In this document: positions 8,176-17,348 of the stretch, one piece after another | Layout: every line of letters begins with the position of its first letter | Numbering within the stretch: position 1 is the stretch's first letter | Assembly (NCBI GenBank): GCA_021108375.1 | Contig: JAIORA010000051.1 | Span: forward strand, 1-54,694 | DNA length: 54,694 bases | From: Anaerohalosphaeraceae bacterium | GTDB taxonomy: Bacteria > Planctomycetota > Phycisphaerae > Sedimentisphaerales > UBA12454 | Direction: 5' to 3' | Notes under the pieces: model-generated | Databases searched by the model: none | What the model saw: the letters and a program-made list of their open reading frames with translations, nothing else | Told to the model about the DNA's origin: nothing | Translations under genes and position numbers: made by a program

Positions 8176-9375
8176 ATGGCAAGTGTATGTTTTTATTTTC
8201 AGGTTCATCAACCTTACAGGCTGCGGCATTACACCGTCTTTGATGAAGACCATCGGTACTTTGATGAGTTCAAAAACAAAGCCATCTGCAAAAAGGTTGC
8301 CAATAAATGCTACCTGCCAGCCAACCGTGTTATTCTCGACCTTATCAAAAAGCACGAGGGCAAATTTAAAGTTGCTTACAGTATTACAGGTGTGCTGCTG
8401 GAACAGTTGGCAGAATTTTCGCCGGAAGTTATGAGTACCTTCGATGCTCTTGCCCGCACGGGATGTGTCGAGTTTCTGGCTGAGACATACTACCACAGTC
8501 TCAGCTTTTTGTATTCCCGGCAGGAATTTATCGAGCAAATTCAAAAACACAAGGAAACTGTTGAAAAATTATTTGGGCAAACGCCGCGAGTCTTTCGCAA
8601 TACCGAGCTGATATACAGCAACGACCTTGCTAAAACGATAGAATCAATGGACCAGTTCGACGGCATAATCACCGAAGGGGCCGACCATATACTCGGCGAC
8701 AGGAGTCCGAACTTTCTTTACAGGCCGCCGGGCTGCGAAAAAGTTAAGCTACTGCTCAAAAATTATGCCCTGAGCGACGATATTGCATTCCGGTTCTCGA
8801 ACCAACAGTGGAAAGAATGGCCATTGATGGCTAATAAATTCAGCCAGTGGGTAAACAGAATCAACGGCAACGGAAATGTAGTTAACCTCTTTATGGATTA
8901 TGAAACTTTCGGCGAACATCAGTGGGCCGACACGGGGATATTCGATTTTATGAGACATTTGCCGGATGAAATTATGAACCATCCTGACAATAATTTTTTA
9001 ACTCCGAGTGAAGCTGTCGCAAGATACGATGCCAACGAGGTTGTCGATATACCCGGACTAATAAGCTGGGCCGATACCGAAAGAGACCTTTCGGCCTGGC
9101 TCGGAAATGCGATGCAGTCCAATGCTCTGCACGAAGTTTATAGAATGGAAAACCAGGTGAAAGACAGCGGCGATGAGAAATTACTGGGCGACTGGCGAAA
9201 ACTGCAAACTTCAGACCACTTTTATTATATGTGTACAAAGTATTTCGCCGATGGCGATGTGCATAAGTATTTCAACCCTTACGATTCGCCCTACGACTCA
9301 TACATAAACTTTATGAATGTTATGGGTAATTTGCGGCTAAGGTGCAGTCCTTTAAAAACGGCAACGACTGCCTAA
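8176..9375 (+). CDS. GH57 family alpha-glucan hydrolase (alpha-amylase type)
   Basis: 399 aa. The start MASVCFYFQVHQPYRLR is the GH57 first motif (HQP). FRNTELIYSND carries the likely nucleophile E144 and MDYETFGEHQW the likely acid/base D241. The size fits the short amylase-type GH57 enzymes rather than the longer GH57 branching enzymes with an added C-terminal domain. No signal peptide is seen, so it should act on intracellular alpha-glucan. It lies between the synthase and the debranching enzyme, which supports glycogen turnover. A transglycosylase role cannot be excluded. Confidence 0.9.
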   Translation: MASVCFYFQVHQPYRLRHYTVFDEDHRYFDEFKNKAICKKVANKCYLPANRVILDLIKKHEGKFKVAYSITGVLLEQLAEFSPEVMSTFDALARTGCVEFLAETYYHSLSFLYSRQEFIEQIQKHKETVEKLFGQTPRVFRNTELIYSNDLAKTIESMDQFDGIITEGADHILGDRSPNFLYRPPGCEKVKLLLKNYALSDDIAFRFSNQQWKEWPLMANKFSQWVNRINGNGNVVNLFMDYETFGEHQWADTGIFDFMRHLPDEIMNHPDNNFLTPSEAVARYDANEVVDIPGLISWADTERDLSAWLGNAMQSNALHEVYRMENQVKDSGDEKLLGDWRKLQTSDHFYYMCTKYFADGDVHKYFNPYDSPYDSYINFMNVMGNLRLRCSPLKTATTA

Positions 9376-9438
9376 ATTTACGTTGTCAGTAAATTTTGAA
9401 CTCAATCCAATTCCGGATATTGCTTTGGATACTAAAAA

Positions 9439-11439
9439 GTGCTTATAGCTAAAGAAAAAGAAAAATTGTCGCAAACGAGCCGATTCGAAAAAATGATTCA
9501 GAAAGAATGGCTTTTAACCAATAGCCGTGGCAACTTTGCCTCCGGCACGATATGCGGCAGTAACAGCCGCAGGTATCACAGTATGCTCACCGGCTCACTG
9601 CAACCGCCGGGGCAAAGAACAACATCGCTTTGCGGCTGCGATGAAAAAATATATTGCAATGGAACGGAATACAAGCTCAGCCATTTTGAGTTTGAACCGG
9701 ATTCAAAAACACCTAAAGAACCTCTGCCGGAAAGGTTTCGCAAAGACATCGGGGTACACTTCGACTATTCTATGGGCCAATGTGAGATGACCAAAAGCAT
9801 ATTCCTGGCCGCCGATTCCGATATTACCGCAATAGTTTATGAATTTAAAGAAGTTGAAGAACCATTTGAATTTTCTATAAGGCCGCTGACAACCCTGAGG
9901 GATTTTCATTCTCTTGGTAAAGCCTGCGACAATTTATACGTTGACTGGACTGATGATATGCCGGCTGTAAAAAACAAGCTTATGCCCAATCAGCAGCTCA
10001 TACTCGTCAGCGATGAGATGGCATTTGTTGAAGAGCAAAACTGGTGGTACAACTTTGCCTACCGGATGGAAAAACAAAGAGGGTTTGATCACACCGAAGA
10101 TTTGTTTTCGCCGGGAGTGTTCCATCGGACGATTAACGGGCCGGTAAAAATAGTTTTGTGGGCAGGTTTTGGCGGGGAAGATTTGCCGGAAAAAATGGCC
10201 GGACTTGATATCGATATAATCTGTGATGACCTCAGGCTCAGACACAAACAATTGCTTAGCGAAGCCAAAAGCGCAGACGAAAATGTTCAGGCCCTTACAA
10301 TAGCAGCCAACGCATTCATTATCGAAAGACAACTCGAAGACACCAGGACAAAATCTATACTTGCCGGCTTCCCGTGGTTTTTGGACTGGGGCAGAGATTC
10401 AATGATAGCCCTTCCGGGGCTGTTATTGAGCAGCAAACGATACGAAGATGCCGCAGCGGTGTTGATAAATTTCGCACTCAGCACTGACGAGGGAATGATA
10501 CCGAACTGCTTCGACGATTACAACAGAGGTGCCGCCTACAATAGCATCGACGCATCGCTGTGGTTTGTACACGCAGCTTTTGAATACTACAAACAAAGCG
10601 GCGATATGAGAGGCTTTTCGTCAAAACTTATGCCTGTTATCCGCTGGGTGATAGACTCGTACCGACAGGGAACAAAGTTCGGGATACACGCCGATACTGA
10701 CGGGCTGATAGTCGGCGGAGACAGGGACACGCAACTGACGTGGATGGACGCAAAATCGGACGGCAAAGCCTGCACGCCAAGATGGGGCAAGGCCGTTGAA
10801 ATCAATGCCCTCTGGTACAACGCAATATGCAACGCCGCCGAGTTTTACGCTAAGAAAGACCCCGTTACAGCAAGAAACTTTTCGGAGCTGGCCGAAAAAA
10901 TTGCCGATAGTTTCAAAGATATTTTCTGGAACGAACGTGACAGGTATCTCTATGACTGCATAAACGATGGCTCGGCTGGACCGGATGAAGCGATACGTCC
11001 GAATCAGATATTCGCAGTTTCGCTGCCGTTTTCACCACTGACCTCCGAGCAGCAAAGGTGCGTGGTCGAAACCGTTAGGAAGGAATTGCTGACACCTTAC
11101 GGACTGAGAACCCTTTCGCCAAACGATGCTCGCTATCGCGGACGTTACCAAGGCACGCCGAACGAAAGAGACTCAGCTTATCATCAGGGAACAGTTTGGC
11201 CTTGGCTGATTGGCGGCTTTATCGAAGCATATCTTAAAGTTAACAATAACAGCAAGGCCGCAAAAAAAGAGGCCGCCGCAATGCTCTCGCCGCTTCTGGA
11301 ACACTTAAAAGAAGACGGCTGCATCGGGAACATAAGCGAGATATTTGATGGCGACAAGCCTCAAAAGCCCAGAGGTACTTTCGCGCAGGCCTGGAGCGTT
11401 TCTGAAGTCCTAAGAGCGTATTTATTGGTTAATAGCTGA
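9439..11439 (+). CDS. Glycogen debranching enzyme, amylo-alpha-1,6-glucosidase (archaeal type)
   Basis: 666 aa. The N-terminal domain starts EWLLTNSRGNFASGTICGSN, typical of the archaeal/bacterial GDE family. The C-terminal (alpha/alpha)6 barrel shows WGRDSMIALPGL, NCFDDYNRGAAYNSIDASLW, LTWMDAKSDG, RPNQIFAVSLP and YHQGTVWPWLIGG, all family hallmarks. It should remove alpha-1,6 branch residues from glycogen in the cytoplasm. The start is GTG at 9439; an ATG at 9493 is possible but would cut close to the conserved N-terminus. Its last 28 bases are part of a 30-bp sequence repeated 80 bp downstream. Confidence 0.93.
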   Translation: MLIAKEKEKLSQTSRFEKMIQKEWLLTNSRGNFASGTICGSNSRRYHSMLTGSLQPPGQRTTSLCGCDEKIYCNGTEYKLSHFEFEPDSKTPKEPLPERFRKDIGVHFDYSMGQCEMTKSIFLAADSDITAIVYEFKEVEEPFEFSIRPLTTLRDFHSLGKACDNLYVDWTDDMPAVKNKLMPNQQLILVSDEMAFVEEQNWWYNFAYRMEKQRGFDHTEDLFSPGVFHRTINGPVKIVLWAGFGGEDLPEKMAGLDIDIICDDLRLRHKQLLSEAKSADENVQALTIAANAFIIERQLEDTRTKSILAGFPWFLDWGRDSMIALPGLLLSSKRYEDAAAVLINFALSTDEGMIPNCFDDYNRGAAYNSIDASLWFVHAAFEYYKQSGDMRGFSSKLMPVIRWVIDSYRQGTKFGIHADTDGLIVGGDRDTQLTWMDAKSDGKACTPRWGKAVEINALWYNAICNAAEFYAKKDPVTARNFSELAEKIADSFKDIFWNERDRYLYDCINDGSAGPDEAIRPNQIFAVSLPFSPLTSEQQRCVVETVRKELLTPYGLRTLSPNDARYRGRYQGTPNERDSAYHQGTVWPWLIGGFIEAYLKVNNNSKAAKKEAAAMLSPLLEHLKEDGCIGNISEIFDGDKPQKPRGTFAQAWSVSEVLRAYLLVNS

Positions 11440-11521
11440 TTAAAACGGCCTTTGGGTGTGTGCAATAAAATCGGGTATATCCTGAACTATAAAGAGCGTA
11501 TTTATTGGTTAATAGCTGATT
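11412..11521. repeat. 30-bp exact direct repeat, one copy in the end of the debranching-enzyme gene
   Basis: Positions 11,412-11,441 and 11,492-11,521 are identical over 30 bases and are exactly 80 bp apart. The first copy contains the last codons and stop of the debranching gene; the second is noncoding. Sequence between and after the copies is not alike, so this is not a simple 80-bp tandem duplication. The rest of the 195-bp spacer before pdxB shows nothing recognisable except the AGGGAG ribosome-binding site of pdxB. Confidence 0.85.
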
Positions 11522-11634
11522 TAACCACTTGTCTTTGGCACAACCCCAAAACTGCCGGTTGCCTTTTTTAGCCTGAGCGGTTATCATCACTGCGTAAATT
11601 AATCCCAATTTGGAAATCTCAGGGAGTAAGATTT

Positions 11635-12765
11635 GTGAAGGTAATCGCCGATGAAAATATACCGTTCGTGGCCGAATGTTTCAGCAGTGTCGCGGATGTT
11701 ACAACCGTTTCAGGAAGAAAAATTACCTCCGAAATTCTCAAAGACGCTGATGGCTTACTGGTTCGCAGTATAACAAAAGTCGGGGCAGAACTGCTGGACG
11801 GTTCGGCGGTAAAATTCGTTGGAACAGCCACTATCGGCACTGACCATATTGACCAAGACTATCTTGCCGAGAACAATATCGGTTTCGCATCGGCTCCGGG
11901 TTCAAACGCTAACTCGGTAGCTGAATACATTACATCGGCAATGCTGAATCTGGCAGAAAAATATGGCTTTAACCTCAACGAAAAATCCATCGGTATTGTC
12001 GGCGTTGGCAGTGTCGGCAGCAAAGTCGAAAAAAAAGCCCTTGCACTGGGGATAAAAATTGTTCTCAACGACCCGCCATTACAAAGACTTTCCAGCGATG
12101 AAAAGTATCGGTCGATTGAAGAAATTTTTTCCTGTGACTTTGTAACAATTCATACGCCTCTTACATCTACAGGTATAGACAAAACGTATCATCTGGCAGA
12201 TGATACGTTTTTTAAGGCTTTAAAGCCAGGCACGATATTTATAAACAGCTCGCGCGGAGGCGTTCATAACACTTTAGCTCTAAAAAATACTATAAAAAGC
12301 GGGAAATTGAAAGCCTGCGTGCTGGATGTATGGGAAAATGAGCCTGATATCGATATCGAATTGCTGAAAATGGTCGATTTTGCCTCGCCGCATATTGCAG
12401 GCTATTCCTATGACGGCAAGGTTGGTGGTATGATAATGATTTATGATGCGCTTTGCGAACATTTCGGGATTGAGGCTAAAAACTCGATAGAAAATTTTCT
12501 GCCAGCCCCTGACGTTGAGAAAATTGAAATTGAAACTGATGGCCAGGACGCAATTTTAGATGCGGTCAATATGCTCTACGATATAAAACTTGATGATGCG
12601 AAGATAAGAGAAATTATTACAGCAGAGCCGGGCAAAAGAGGCTCGCTCTTTGATGGCCTGCGAAAGGGTTATCATATAAGAAGAGAATTCCAGAATACTA
12701 TCGTTGCCATCGACAATGAAAAAACGCAGGATATTCTTAAGGGGTTAGGATTTAAGGGTGTGTAA
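11635..12765 (+). CDS. pdxB: PdxB, erythronate-4-phosphate dehydrogenase
   Basis: NAD-dependent 2-hydroxyacid dehydrogenase of the DXP-dependent vitamin B6 route; it oxidises 4-phosphoerythronate. The Rossmann motif GIVGVGSVG is at 120-128. The catalytic triad R207 (NSSRGGVH), E236 (VWENEP) and H253 (SPHIAGYSYDGK) sits one residue off the E. coli numbering. The HIAGYS-x-x-GK stretch separates PdxB from other dehydrogenases of the family. The length of 376 aa is normal. The start is GTG with AGGGAG upstream. It overlaps folP by 8 nt, which indicates co-translation of two cofactor genes. Confidence 0.93.
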   Translation: MKVIADENIPFVAECFSSVADVTTVSGRKITSEILKDADGLLVRSITKVGAELLDGSAVKFVGTATIGTDHIDQDYLAENNIGFASAPGSNANSVAEYITSAMLNLAEKYGFNLNEKSIGIVGVGSVGSKVEKKALALGIKIVLNDPPLQRLSSDEKYRSIEEIFSCDFVTIHTPLTSTGIDKTYHLADDTFFKALKPGTIFINSSRGGVHNTLALKNTIKSGKLKACVLDVWENEPDIDIELLKMVDFASPHIAGYSYDGKVGGMIMIYDALCEHFGIEAKNSIENFLPAPDVEKIEIETDGQDAILDAVNMLYDIKLDDAKIREIITAEPGKRGSLFDGLRKGYHIRREFQNTIVAIDNEKTQDILKGLGFKGV

Positions 12766-13609
12766 GCAAAAAAATAATAATGTTTTAATCTGGCCGAGCG
12801 GTTCACTGGATTTTAGTAACGGCTGTATCGTTATGGGGATACTCAACGTTACGCCAGACTCGTTCAGTGATGGTGGAGATTTTCTTGATGCTGATACGGC
12901 GGTAAAGCAAGCGGTCAAAATGGCAGCTTACGGCGCAAGCATTATCGACATCGGCCCGGAATCTACCCGGCCTGGAGCTGAAAAAGTCAGCCCGCAGGAA
13001 CAAATCAAAAGAGCTGTGCCGGTAATCGAAAAAATCACATCGCAAATAAACATACCCATCAGCATAGATACGCAAAATTACGAGGTCGCAAAAGCTGCGC
13101 TGGATGCAGGGGCTTCAATAATAAATGATATAACGGCTTTGAGTTGTGATAAAATGGCTGGACTGGCGGCGGAAAGAGGCGTGCCGGTAGTACTGATGCA
13201 TATGCAGGGCAGGCCAGAAACTATGCAGGCAGAGCCGAAATACGATGATGTGGTTGGAGAGGTTCTTGAGTATCTACTGGAAAAGGCGAGAGAGGCGGAA
13301 AAAAGAGGTGTGAAAAAAGAGATGATTTTTCTCGACCCCGGCATAGGGTTCGGCAAAACGACAGAACACAACATCCAGTTGTTAAAAAATATCGGCCGAT
13401 TTGTCGAAACCGGCTATCGAATTTTGCTTGGAACAAGCAGAAAAAAATTTCTCGGTGTAATCACCGGAAAAACCGAGCCGAAAGACCGCATTTTCGCAAC
13501 GGCGGCAACGGTGGCAATAGCAGTATCGCAGGGAGTTTCGGTCGCGCGAGTACACGACATTGGCGAAATGGTTGACGTTATAAAAACCATCAATAAAATT
13601 TATCGATAA
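12758..13609 (+). CDS. folP: FolP, dihydropteroate synthase
   Basis: Joins 6-hydroxymethyl-dihydropterin pyrophosphate to p-aminobenzoate in folate synthesis. Hallmarks are MGILNVTPDSFSDGG, DIGPESTRPGA, SIDTQNYEVAKAAL, MHMQGRPETMQ, DPGIGFGKT, LGTSRKKF and ARVHD. About 25 residues precede the conserved core. The start is GTG, overlapping the end of pdxB by 8 nt. An internal ATG just before GILNVTPDSF would be too late for the fold. Its stop is 2 bp from the stop of the convergent KtrA-like gene, so the two transcripts must overlap. Confidence 0.95.
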   Translation: MCKQKNNNVLIWPSGSLDFSNGCIVMGILNVTPDSFSDGGDFLDADTAVKQAVKMAAYGASIIDIGPESTRPGAEKVSPQEQIKRAVPVIEKITSQINIPISIDTQNYEVAKAALDAGASIINDITALSCDKMAGLAAERGVPVVLMHMQGRPETMQAEPKYDDVVGEVLEYLLEKAREAEKRGVKKEMIFLDPGIGFGKTTEHNIQLLKNIGRFVETGYRILLGTSRKKFLGVITGKTEPKDRIFATAATVAIAVSQGVSVARVHDIGEMVDVIKTINKIYR

Positions 13610-13611
13610 GA

Positions 13612-14295
13612 CTATTCGTGAGGCAATTGCGCAAGGTCAGTGTCTGAGCCTGAAACCATTAGCGTATCGCCTTGATAAATTATTGTATCCGGCATCGGTA
13701 CGTTGACTATCTGGCTGGCGAGCTCTTTGCTGGCAGAATTGGCAACCCGCTTAATTGATACCAGATTGATATTGTACTTCTGCCTGAGCTGCAAATCCAG
13801 AACCGTTTTTTCGTGAAAACTGGCCGGAGCGGCAACACTGGCAAGAGAATAGCCCGGAGCAAGTTCTATCTTGTCGGTTATCTGCGGAGCGATAAGCTTG
13901 TAGGCCCACCGCTGAGCGGATTCTATTTCGGGGTAAATAACTTCGGTCGCGCCGACCTTGGAGAGTACCTGTCCCTGTATGAGACTTTCGGCTCGTGCAT
14001 AAATTTTTGTTACGCCGATAGTTCTCAGATTCACAACGGTAAGAATCGCAGACTCAAAACCGCGACTGCCCTGGCCGATACCAACAATGGCAACGTCAAC
14101 CTTGTCAACACCCTGAGCGCGAAGCGCCTCTTCGTCGGTGCTGTCAAGCCTTACCGCGTGACTGACCTGGTCGCCAATCGTCTCTATTATTTCTCTGTTC
14201 TGGTCAATGGCAACAACTTCAGCCTCGGTCATCGCAAGAGCAATGGCAAGCTTTTGGCCGAACCGTCCAAGTCCTATTACCGCAAATTTCTTCAT
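13612..14295 (-). CDS. KtrA/TrkA-type potassium channel regulatory (RCK) protein
   Basis: 227 aa: RCK_N Rossmann domain (IGLGRFG, Gly 8/10/13, about residues 1-125) followed by a TrkA_C domain (about 140-227). Such proteins form cytoplasmic octameric rings that gate KtrB-type K+ channels in response to nucleotides. The single RCK unit fits KtrA rather than the double TrkA. No KtrB or TrkH gene lies in the window. The ATG has GAGGTG upstream. It lies 46 bp after the last glycosyltransferase of the minus-strand glycan locus and could be transcribed with it, although its function is unrelated. Confidence 0.9.
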   Translation of the reverse strand: MKKFAVIGLGRFGQKLAIALAMTEAEVVAIDQNREIIETIGDQVSHAVRLDSTDEEALRAQGVDKVDVAIVGIGQGSRGFESAILTVVNLRTIGVTKIYARAESLIQGQVLSKVGATEVIYPEIESAQRWAYKLIAPQITDKIELAPGYSLASVAAPASFHEKTVLDLQLRQKYNINLVSIKRVANSASKELASQIVNVPMPDTIIYQGDTLMVSGSDTDLAQLPHE

Positions 14296-14341
14296 TTTTT
14301 CACCTCGAAATCGAAAGCAATTATTAGAGCTACCCTATGTT

Positions 14342-15484
14342 TTACCGACAGAAAATCAATTTGGGAATCAATTTTATATAAGAATTTACAACCGCATCAA
14401 TCGAAAATTTATTTTTCGCCCCAATAACAGCATTGGCTTTGATTCGGCTATTGTCGGCGGTAAAGGCCCTGCGAATCGCCTCGGCGATACTCTCAGCATC
14501 CGTGCCATCGGCTAAATAGCCGTTAAAACCGTCAGTAATAACTTCGTTTATGCCAGTAACATCAGTGCCTATGCAGATAAGGCCGCAAGCGGTCGCCTCT
14601 ATAAGGCTTTTTGGCATCGATTCGGCCTCAGAAGCCAGTATAAAATATTGATACCTATTGAGCAATTCTGGAATTTGGCCATTAGGTACGGTGCCTTTAA
14701 AATTTACCGAACAAGACATCGTTTCCGCATAAGATTTCAACTCACCTTCCAACGAACCAGAACCGTATATATCAAGTTCCTTATCACAAAGGCTGGCAGC
14801 GGCTATCAGATTAAATAGATTTTTCTCACTGCTTAATCTGCCAATATAAATCAGTTTGTCTGAACATTTTTCTGCCGAATCATCTGGTTTGAAGATATTG
14901 GTATCAATGTAATTTGGTATGATTTTAATTTTGTCCGGCTCAACAGAGTATTTCTTAGCTATATACTCTGCCTGTGTCTCGGTTGTAATGATGGCGATGT
15001 CGGAGTTTTTATAAGCAAATTTTTCAACTGCCTTAATAAACCACAACTTAAATTTCGATGTCTTTTGCGATTCTTTCAGCCTTGACCACGTGTAGCCGGT
15101 GCGGAAGATTAACGGCCTTTTGTAAATCTTTTTGGCAAGGGCTGCTGCCCAACTGCCGGAGGCCTGATTAGTTTTGAGTACATCAGCTTGTTTCAAAATC
15201 TTTCTTTTCAGCAACGGCAACAAAATACTATAAGCAAACTTGCCGCCAAATGAATTGAAGCCGAAAGACATCGGCACTACTTCTATGCTGTTGTGCAATT
15301 TGGATTGGGATTTTAGTTTCTCAGCCAGCCTGGTATCATCAGTTCCATAGGTTAACCAGAATACTTTTTCGACAGTGCCGCAATCAATCAGCCTTTCATA
15401 AAGCAACTTTTCACGGTCTAACAGGCCGCTATCGTACCATTGTTTCAGGGATACACCGAAAGTAAAAAACAAGGCTAATTTCAT
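14342..15484 (-). CDS. Family 4 glycosyltransferase
   Basis: 380 aa, GT-B fold, cytoplasmic. The C-terminal half shows KLIYIGRLSSEKNLFNLI (donor-domain start) and EAESMPKSLIEATACGLICIG with the E-x7-E pair of retaining GT4 enzymes. Donor and acceptor cannot be read from sequence. It is the last glycosyltransferase of the minus-strand locus. The 147-bp gap before it (15,485-15,631) contains no gene that I can recognise. Confidence 0.9.
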   Translation of the reverse strand: MKLALFFTFGVSLKQWYDSGLLDREKLLYERLIDCGTVEKVFWLTYGTDDTRLAEKLKSQSKLHNSIEVVPMSFGFNSFGGKFAYSILLPLLKRKILKQADVLKTNQASGSWAAALAKKIYKRPLIFRTGYTWSRLKESQKTSKFKLWFIKAVEKFAYKNSDIAIITTETQAEYIAKKYSVEPDKIKIIPNYIDTNIFKPDDSAEKCSDKLIYIGRLSSEKNLFNLIAAASLCDKELDIYGSGSLEGELKSYAETMSCSVNFKGTVPNGQIPELLNRYQYFILASEAESMPKSLIEATACGLICIGTDVTGINEVITDGFNGYLADGTDAESIAEAIRRAFTADNSRIKANAVIGAKNKFSIDAVVNSYIKLIPKLIFCR

Positions 15485-15631
15485 TTAGAGCATTTTAAGA
15501 TTTTATGTACTGGTTTAGGCCGTTATGAGGACAAGGTTGACAAAGAAGATTGCGCAGTGATATTGAAATCTCGCGAGCAAATCTGATGCCGTCAGCCGAA
15601 GCCACAGCAGGCATAAACGGTACACTAAAAA

Positions 15632-16321
15632 TTAAACTGCTCTATGCTCGCAAATAACGTAGATTTCGCCAAAATGTGTTTCGGATTCGAGAATTTTTAA
15701 TCCAGCCGCTGCAAGTTCGCTGGCAAGCGTTTCAATGGTGTATTCTGTGAAATGCGTTTTGTCCAGCCGCCACTCAACGCCAAGTTGCTTTTTATATGCC
15801 ACAAGCCAATCTCTATCAACCGCCGGCACGCGAATAAGAACTTTCAAATTGCCGGGGCCTCTTCGAGAAACCTGTCCAATAATTTTCCTCAGAAAACTAA
15901 CTCTGTTTTCTATATGCTCCAGCACATTTGACAGGACGATGTAATCGAGGAGCTTAATCTTTGAGTAATCAAATTCTGTTGCGTCGGCACATATATACTC
16001 AATGTTGTCGGCAGAATTTCTGGCCTTTGCCTGCGCAACCAATTTGGCGGACAATTCGATACCATAAACAAAGCCTGCCCTTTGCGACAAAGCTTTAGTA
16101 AGTTTGCCGTGGTTGCTGCCTATATCAAGAACCGTCTGCCCGGATTCGATGTGAGATGTAAACCATAACGCATAATCTATTATCGTATGCTTAGGGTGAA
16201 AGCCATCGTTAAGAACTATCGCATATCTGCTGACCCACCGATATGTAGCCGAGTGCAGCCGAGCGAGAGGCTTTATAAAAAGCCCTGCCAAAAACTTATT
16301 TAAAACCAGTTTTTTGAGCAT
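15632..16321 (-). CDS. Class I SAM-dependent methyltransferase
   Basis: 229 aa. The nucleotide-binding motif is VLDIGSNHGKLTKAL, followed by YGIELSAKLVAQAKA (motif II) and YIVLSNVLEHIEN (motif IV). About 60 N-terminal residues precede the core. Its ATG overlaps the stop of the upstream glycosyltransferase as TGATG, implying translational coupling, so it probably O-methylates a sugar added by that enzyme. Acceptor unknown. Confidence 0.85.
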   Translation of the reverse strand: MLKKLVLNKFLAGLFIKPLARLHSATYRWVSRYAIVLNDGFHPKHTIIDYALWFTSHIESGQTVLDIGSNHGKLTKALSQRAGFVYGIELSAKLVAQAKARNSADNIEYICADATEFDYSKIKLLDYIVLSNVLEHIENRVSFLRKIIGQVSRRGPGNLKVLIRVPAVDRDWLVAYKKQLGVEWRLDKTHFTEYTIETLASELAAAGLKILESETHFGEIYVICEHRAV

Positions 16322-17334
16322 CAGCGAAAAATCCTCTTCAAACGGCTCAGTACCTTAATCGTGAAAATTACAGAGACAAGGCGAATATATTTAAAAATGC
16401 CAAATCCTTTAGCCTCAGATTGAGCCACATCGCAGGCAAAATCATAGTATTGCCTGCCAACCTTTTCTATTGCAGGCACTTTTATATTTTTGACATAAGC
16501 ATCATAATCGCCGACTATTTTGTTCAGCAGCAATGGTATCTGCTGTGGCGTTTTAAATAGTTCCCCGCCAGAGCCGATAATTTCCGGATGCCCCCCACTG
16601 TTAAACGCTAAAGCTGGCAGACCGCAATTCAATGCCTCTATCAAAGAATTAGAACAAGGGTCATCCTGAGAGGCCGTAATAAAAATATCACTGGCTTTCA
16701 ACTTCTTAGCCAATTCCAAACTTGGCAAAGGAGCTATACATAAGATATTTTTGAATCTGATTGGTGAATTTCCCACAAAGGTCATTGTATATTTCTGAAA
16801 ATCCAGATTTTCGTCAAGCCACTTGTAAGTATTAAAACCTTTTTTCCAATTACTGGACCAACTCGTAGCTATAATACAAATCTTTCGTTCTGTTGAAAAC
16901 TCACTTCTATCACTGCGGTTAAAAACTTCAGCATCCGCCGCGTTAATAATAACAGACGAAGGCTTATCATCGACAAGGCCGATTTCGCAATTACGCTTTT
17001 GCGACCACCCGGACTGAAACACAGTAGCGTCGGCCAAAAGCCTGTTAGAATTGAAAACCAATTTGTCCCTGCCGTCTCGCAAGCCACTATACAGCCCCAT
17101 TGGGCCATCTATACGATGAAGAAAAATCTTTTGCGGGTATTTGACTTTAAGAAATCCCGCTTCGGCAGTATGGTGATGACTGTTAAACAAAATCACATCT
17201 GCATCTTCAACAGAATCTGAATAAAAACCTTCTGAAGCAAAAAACTTTTTTAAAGCTCTTAAAAATTGATTTCCACCTCCGGATGGTTGCCCTACAGTTC
17301 TGAACAGGATGTGTATTTTTATATTGGAATGCAT
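16321..17334 (-). CDS. Family 4-like glycosyltransferase
   Basis: 337 aa. It begins IKIHILFRTVGQPSGGGNQF, a glycine-rich N-terminal loop of GT-B enzymes, with ASQDDPCSNSLIEALNCGLPALAFNSGG in the donor domain. The first acidic residue of the E-x7-E pair appears to be Asp. KKGFNTYKWLDENLD supports a small GT4-like enzyme. It overlaps the following methyltransferase by one base. Donor unknown. Confidence 0.85.
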   Translation of the reverse strand: MHSNIKIHILFRTVGQPSGGGNQFLRALKKFFASEGFYSDSVEDADVILFNSHHHTAEAGFLKVKYPQKIFLHRIDGPMGLYSGLRDGRDKLVFNSNRLLADATVFQSGWSQKRNCEIGLVDDKPSSVIINAADAEVFNRSDRSEFSTERKICIIATSWSSNWKKGFNTYKWLDENLDFQKYTMTFVGNSPIRFKNILCIAPLPSLELAKKLKASDIFITASQDDPCSNSLIEALNCGLPALAFNSGGHPEIIGSGGELFKTPQQIPLLLNKIVGDYDAYVKNIKVPAIEKVGRQYYDFACDVAQSEAKGFGIFKYIRLVSVIFTIKVLSRLKRIFR

Positions 17335-17348
17335 TTTATAACTGTCTA

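Noticed and set aside
11412..11521. Attachment site of an integrated element
   Set aside because: The 30-bp repeat is not next to a tRNA, only 50 bp separate the copies and no integrase is in the window.
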